Shown here: in pieces, positions 61,244-64,000 of the stretch
How the letters are laid out: every line of letters begins with the position of its first letter
Position numbering within the stretch: position 1 is the stretch's first letter
Source: an uncultured Eubacteriales bacterium
GTDB lineage: Bacteria > Bacillota > Clostridia > Oscillospirales > Acutalibacteraceae
Reading direction: 5' to 3'
Length of the DNA: 64,000 nucleotides
Assembly (NCBI GenBank): GCA_934647945.1
Contig: CAKUFK010000003.1
Span: forward strand, 1-64,000
The notes under the pieces: model-generated
Seen by the model: the letters and a program-made list of their open reading frames with translations, nothing else
What the model was told of the DNA's origin: nothing
Database searches by the model: none
Program-made: the position numbers and the translations under genes

Positions 61244-61801
61244 TTGGAAAATGGATTGTTTGATCAAGCGATAGCCCGTGTGGCAGCCGGTGACGTAGGC
61301 GGCCTTGAGGAGATCTATCGCGCGTATGCCTCCAGCGTATATGCGGTTTGTCTCTCGGTGACGGGACAACGTGCCGACGCGGAGGATGCGGCGGTGGAAA
61401 CCTTCCTTCGTGTTTGGGGCAAGGCTGGCACCTATCGCCGCGGCAGCGGGCATCGGGCATGGCTGATGACCATCGCTCATCACACCGCCGCCGAGATGAT
61501 GCGGCGGCAGAGCCGGGCCCACCCCACAGAGGATGCTGTTCTGGAGACGGTTCCGTCTCCAGCCCGTCTGGAGGAGGAAGCCTGCAGCAGGCTGCTTCTG
61601 GAGGGCTCGCTGCAAAAACTCAGTGAGCCGGAGCGGCAGGTGGTGTCCCTGCACCTGATCGCAGACCTTCCCCTCCGGGAGGTGGCCCGCATTCTGGATG
61701 AACCGCTTGGTACCGTTGCCTGGAGAAACCGCCAGGCCATGGGAAAGCTGCGCCGGATGATGATGGAAAGGGAGGAATGGACCAATGAAACGACAATCTG
61801 A
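61244..61801 (+). CDS. ECF-type RNA polymerase sigma factor
   Basis: A 185-residue sigma factor with region 2 (YRAYASSVYAVCLSVTGQRA, then AEDAAVETFLRVWGKAGTYR and RAWLMTIAHHTA) and region 4 (LSEPERQVVSLHLIADLPLR, EVARILDEPLGTVAWRNRQA). The start is TTG 61244 with AAGGAGG seven bases upstream. It overlaps the next gene by 17 bases, the usual sigma/anti-sigma arrangement. It likely drives its own operon under envelope or external stress. Confidence 0.9.
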   Translation: MENGLFDQAIARVAAGDVGGLEEIYRAYASSVYAVCLSVTGQRADAEDAAVETFLRVWGKAGTYRRGSGHRAWLMTIAHHTAAEMMRRQSRAHPTEDAVLETVPSPARLEEEACSRLLLEGSLQKLSEPERQVVSLHLIADLPLREVARILDEPLGTVAWRNRQAMGKLRRMMMEREEWTNETTI

Positions 61802-63530
61802 CTGCGATATTCAAAACAGGCTCAAAGAAGCGGCCGGACAGGAAACCCCGCCTCTGTGGGGCCGGATAGAGGCCGGCCTTCGGGATACCCGCTATTCCTT
61901 CGAGGCGGCAGAAGAACCCGCCACCCGAAAAACATGGTGGCGCCGGCCGGCCGTGGCGGTCGCCGCGTCGTTGTTCCTGGTGTTGGCGGCCGGCCTGACG
62001 CTGCTGTATCCGGTTCTTATGCCGCCGGCTTCCTCCACTCTGGAGGAGAGGGTGGAGCTGTCGTTCAAAGCGCGGGCCGATATCCTCGGGGCGCCTGATT
62101 ACGGGCTGGAGGGCAACCGCTCGGAGAGCCTCCGCCTGATCGAGTCCTACACGGAGTTTCAGAAGGTGCTGGCACGCATCGGGCTGCAAACCGCCGGGGA
62201 AACCCGGGTGTCGACAGAGGTTCCCTATCCACGGGAAATAGAAGCGGAGCTGCCCTACAACGAGACGTATTTTGAAAAGCATGTGCTGCTGATGCTCCTT
62301 TATCCGTGGGAAACCGGTTATGCGGCGGAGGATGTGACAGGGGTGAGCAGAACCGGCACGGTCTTGACGGTGAACCTGTCCCAGGCCGCCCCGAGGGAGG
62401 ATGTCTATGCCGGGTTGCGTCAGGCGCTGTTTGTGGAAGTGGAGAAAACGGATGTCGAGGACTGTGACCGCTTTGTCTTCGAAGTCCGGGCGTCGGAGCA
62501 TTCCGAGGCTGAAACGCTGCAGACCATGAGATACCGGGTGGAGGCGGTCGCGGTCAATACCGAAAACGCCGCAGCCAACCGGATCCTGACCGATACGAAG
62601 GGCATCGCCGATTTGAAGAGCCGCCTCCCCGACGCTGCGGCGAGAGAGAGGCTGGACCGGTACGACGAGAGCTATTTTCAAGATCATGACCTTGTCACAC
62701 TGTATCTGCGGCAGCCATATTCTGATCGTATATGGGATATCGCCGGTGTCACGTCACTCAAAAACGATTCCGGCAGTGCGCTCGATATCGTACTCACAAA
62801 AAAGAATGCCGATCCGGGCGGGGCTAACGGACGGATTTACTATCTGGAGCTGCCCAAAGGCATCGTTTCCGCCGATACGATTCTCTATCTGTATGACGCG
62901 TTCCAGGGATCGGTGAACATTCTGGCGGATCTCGACGAAGACAGCCTGACCGCCCTGGAGCTGGTGCAGGGGGAAGAACGGACGGTACTGAAGATCAATG
63001 GGGACATGTTCATGGATTTCTGGACCGAACCCGTGATGTACGGCGATATCATGCTGCGGGCGGTCGATTTCGACAGTGACGGCGTCAAGGAAATGATGAT
63101 CGAAACGGGATGGGTGTTGCCGAAAGGGATGCGGCCCTATGTGCTCAAGCGTGCCGACGGCAGCTGGATCGAGATCGCGGCTGACCTGTTCAGCAACCCG
63201 AACCTAAGCAGTTGGTTCTTACCCGGCCGCCGGCTGGTATCCTACCGCCTGCCGGACGGTAAGGAGCATGTCCTGGATATCGCCGGGCATGACGACTGGT
63301 TTTACGAGAATGGGGAGCTCGCCGTGAAGATAACCTGTGAAAGCGGAGCGTATGAGAAGCAACCCGCAATTGTGACGCTCCCGGACGGGCAGGTGGGGTT
63401 ATGGCTGCGGCAGTTCATTTACGCGGTGGACGGACAGGGAATCCGGTATAAGCTGGCCGTGTTTGAGACCATACTCACGATGAAGGCGGACGGTTGGGAA
63501 ATTTATAGTGAAGAATTGAAACCGATTTAG
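61785..63530 (+). CDS. Putative membrane anti-sigma protein with duplicated extracellular domain
   Basis: A 581-residue protein. Residues 1-52 form a cytoplasmic segment that could bind the sigma factor, followed by one membrane helix (about 55-78). The outside part contains two related domains. Domain A (about 105-240) has PYNETYFEKHVLLMLLYPWE and VTGVSRTGTVLTVNLSQAAP. Domain B (about 260-390) has RYDESYFQDHDLVTLYLRQP and VTSLKNDSGSALDIVLTKKN. The final 190 residues are another beta-rich domain. No canonical zinc-anti-sigma motif is seen, so the anti-sigma role is inferred from position. Confidence 0.7.
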   Translation: MKRQSDCDIQNRLKEAAGQETPPLWGRIEAGLRDTRYSFEAAEEPATRKTWWRRPAVAVAASLFLVLAAGLTLLYPVLMPPASSTLEERVELSFKARADILGAPDYGLEGNRSESLRLIESYTEFQKVLARIGLQTAGETRVSTEVPYPREIEAELPYNETYFEKHVLLMLLYPWETGYAAEDVTGVSRTGTVLTVNLSQAAPREDVYAGLRQALFVEVEKTDVEDCDRFVFEVRASEHSEAETLQTMRYRVEAVAVNTENAAANRILTDTKGIADLKSRLPDAAARERLDRYDESYFQDHDLVTLYLRQPYSDRIWDIAGVTSLKNDSGSALDIVLTKKNADPGGANGRIYYLELPKGIVSADTILYLYDAFQGSVNILADLDEDSLTALELVQGEERTVLKINGDMFMDFWTEPVMYGDIMLRAVDFDSDGVKEMMIETGWVLPKGMRPYVLKRADGSWIEIAADLFSNPNLSSWFLPGRRLVSYRLPDGKEHVLDIAGHDDWFYENGELAVKITCESGAYEKQPAIVTLPDGQVGLWLRQFIYAVDGQGIRYKLAVFETILTMKADGWEIYSEELKPI

Positions 63531-63549
63531 GACTAGAGGAGGGGCGGAG

Positions 63550-64000
63550 ATGAGGCGGATGAAGATGCGGGTCGCGGCGGCCATGGTGACAGGCTGCCTG
63601 ATATGGACCGGTTGTGTGTCCACACCCGATGCGGCCGAGGTGCTGGAGTATCGGGAGTCCGCCGCGACACATGAGGAGCCGACGGCGTCGCCGGAAACGA
63701 CAGCGGAGGCGTCCGGTGAGGTTCCGCCGCAAACGAGCGCGCCGTCCGAGACCTCGATCCGGTCCACAGAGTCCGGGAAGCTGTCGAGTACGCCGCCTCC
63801 CCATACTTCTAGTAAGACGGTGCTGATGCTGGATGTCCCCTATTTGAGTCAGAAGGGGATTTTGCCCAACGGATGTGAGGCGGTCAGCGCGGTGATGCTG
63901 CTGCATCATCTGGGCGATTCCATTGCCCCGCTCGATTTCGTCGACCGGTATCTGGACTGCGAGCCGACCTGGAAAGACGGCGATACCCGATACGGTCCCG
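63550..64000 (+). CDS. C39-like peptidase lipoprotein (cut by window end)
   Basis: The first 150 codons of an open frame. A signal peptide ends at WTGC, a slightly unusual lipobox with Trp at -3. A Pro/Thr/Ser/Glu-rich linker follows to about residue 90, then VLMLDVPYLSQKGILPNGCE, the start of a C39_2-type cysteine peptidase fold whose catalytic Cys lies in NGCEAVSAVMLL. AGGAGGGG precedes the ATG. It is third in the sigma/anti-sigma operon, suggesting a cell-surface output. The C terminus, with the catalytic His, lies beyond the window. Confidence 0.8.
   Translation, partial: MRRMKMRVAAAMVTGCLIWTGCVSTPDAAEVLEYRESAATHEEPTASPETTAEASGEVPPQTSAPSETSIRSTESGKLSSTPPPHTSSKTVLMLDVPYLSQKGILPNGCEAVSAVMLLHHLGDSIAPLDFVDRYLDCEPTWKDGDTRYGP

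Overview
The window reads as one gene-dense stretch of a GC-rich Firmicute, most likely an anaerobic Clostridia member near Oscillospiraceae/Ruminococcaceae. This is inferred from strong Shine-Dalgarno sequences with frequent GTG/TTG starts, a cysteine T-box leader, rubrerythrin, DUF134/NifX-like and DUF1667 proteins, a BFD-type [2Fe-2S] glycerol-3-phosphate dehydrogenase set, lipoprotein genes and no outer-membrane genes. There is no rRNA, phage, insertion sequence or CRISPR array, and only one tRNA (Arg-CCG).

Layout. 0-3 kb: leuS. 2.9-5 kb: a visibly AT-richer patch with a small DUF6774-like protein, a DUF421 membrane protein and a cupin. 5-7 kb: tRNA-Arg, a well-structured intergenic candidate RNA and a sodium:solute symporter. 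7-13 kb: a large membrane protein, a DUF2975/HTH pair, dusB, and a sigma factor with a long C-terminal extension. 12.6-13.3 kb: a non-coding mosaic of hairpins. 13.3-16 kb: a GH127 glycosidase divergent from an AraC regulator. 16-22 kb: a complete branched-chain amino-acid importer (livJHMGF) followed by the exporter azlCD. 22.5-26 kb (minus): phosphohexomutase, prmA, rsmE. 26-28 kb: a membrane-fusion adaptor and FtsX/MacB-type permease. 28-32.5 kb: an M16 peptidase pair and lgt. 32.7-37.5 kb (minus): an operon of isoprenylcysteine-methyltransferase-like protein, GH3-family ligase and a membrane GGDEF/HD-GYP protein. 38-42 kb: a heterodimeric ABC exporter and a lipoprotein. 42-45.5 kb: a polar amino-acid ABC importer. 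45.5-46.4 kb: two tandem copies of the hairpin repeat. 46.4-50 kb: pgsA, T-box, cysE-cysS, Nudix. 50-55.7 kb: copZ-copA, a thioredoxin-reductase-like flavoprotein, trx, and minus-strand DUF134/NifX. 55.7-59 kb: glycerol-3-phosphate dehydrogenase-type operon behind a leader terminator. 59-61 kb (minus): QueG-like protein, rubrerythrin and a 56-residue conserved-looking protein. 61-64 kb: ECF sigma, membrane-anchored putative anti-sigma and a C39-type lipoprotein cut by the window end.

Most interesting: the non-coding repeat family at 12.8-13.2 and 45.5-46.35 kb. It is a chain of hairpins whose stems differ between copies by compensatory base changes, which argues that the structure rather than a protein is conserved. 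Other candidates are the structured RNA at 5.19-5.35 kb, the GH3/ICMT-like/HD-GYP operon, the sigma factor with a sensor-like tail, and the duplicated extracellular domain in the putative anti-sigma protein. All assignments come from reading the sequence; no database search was run.
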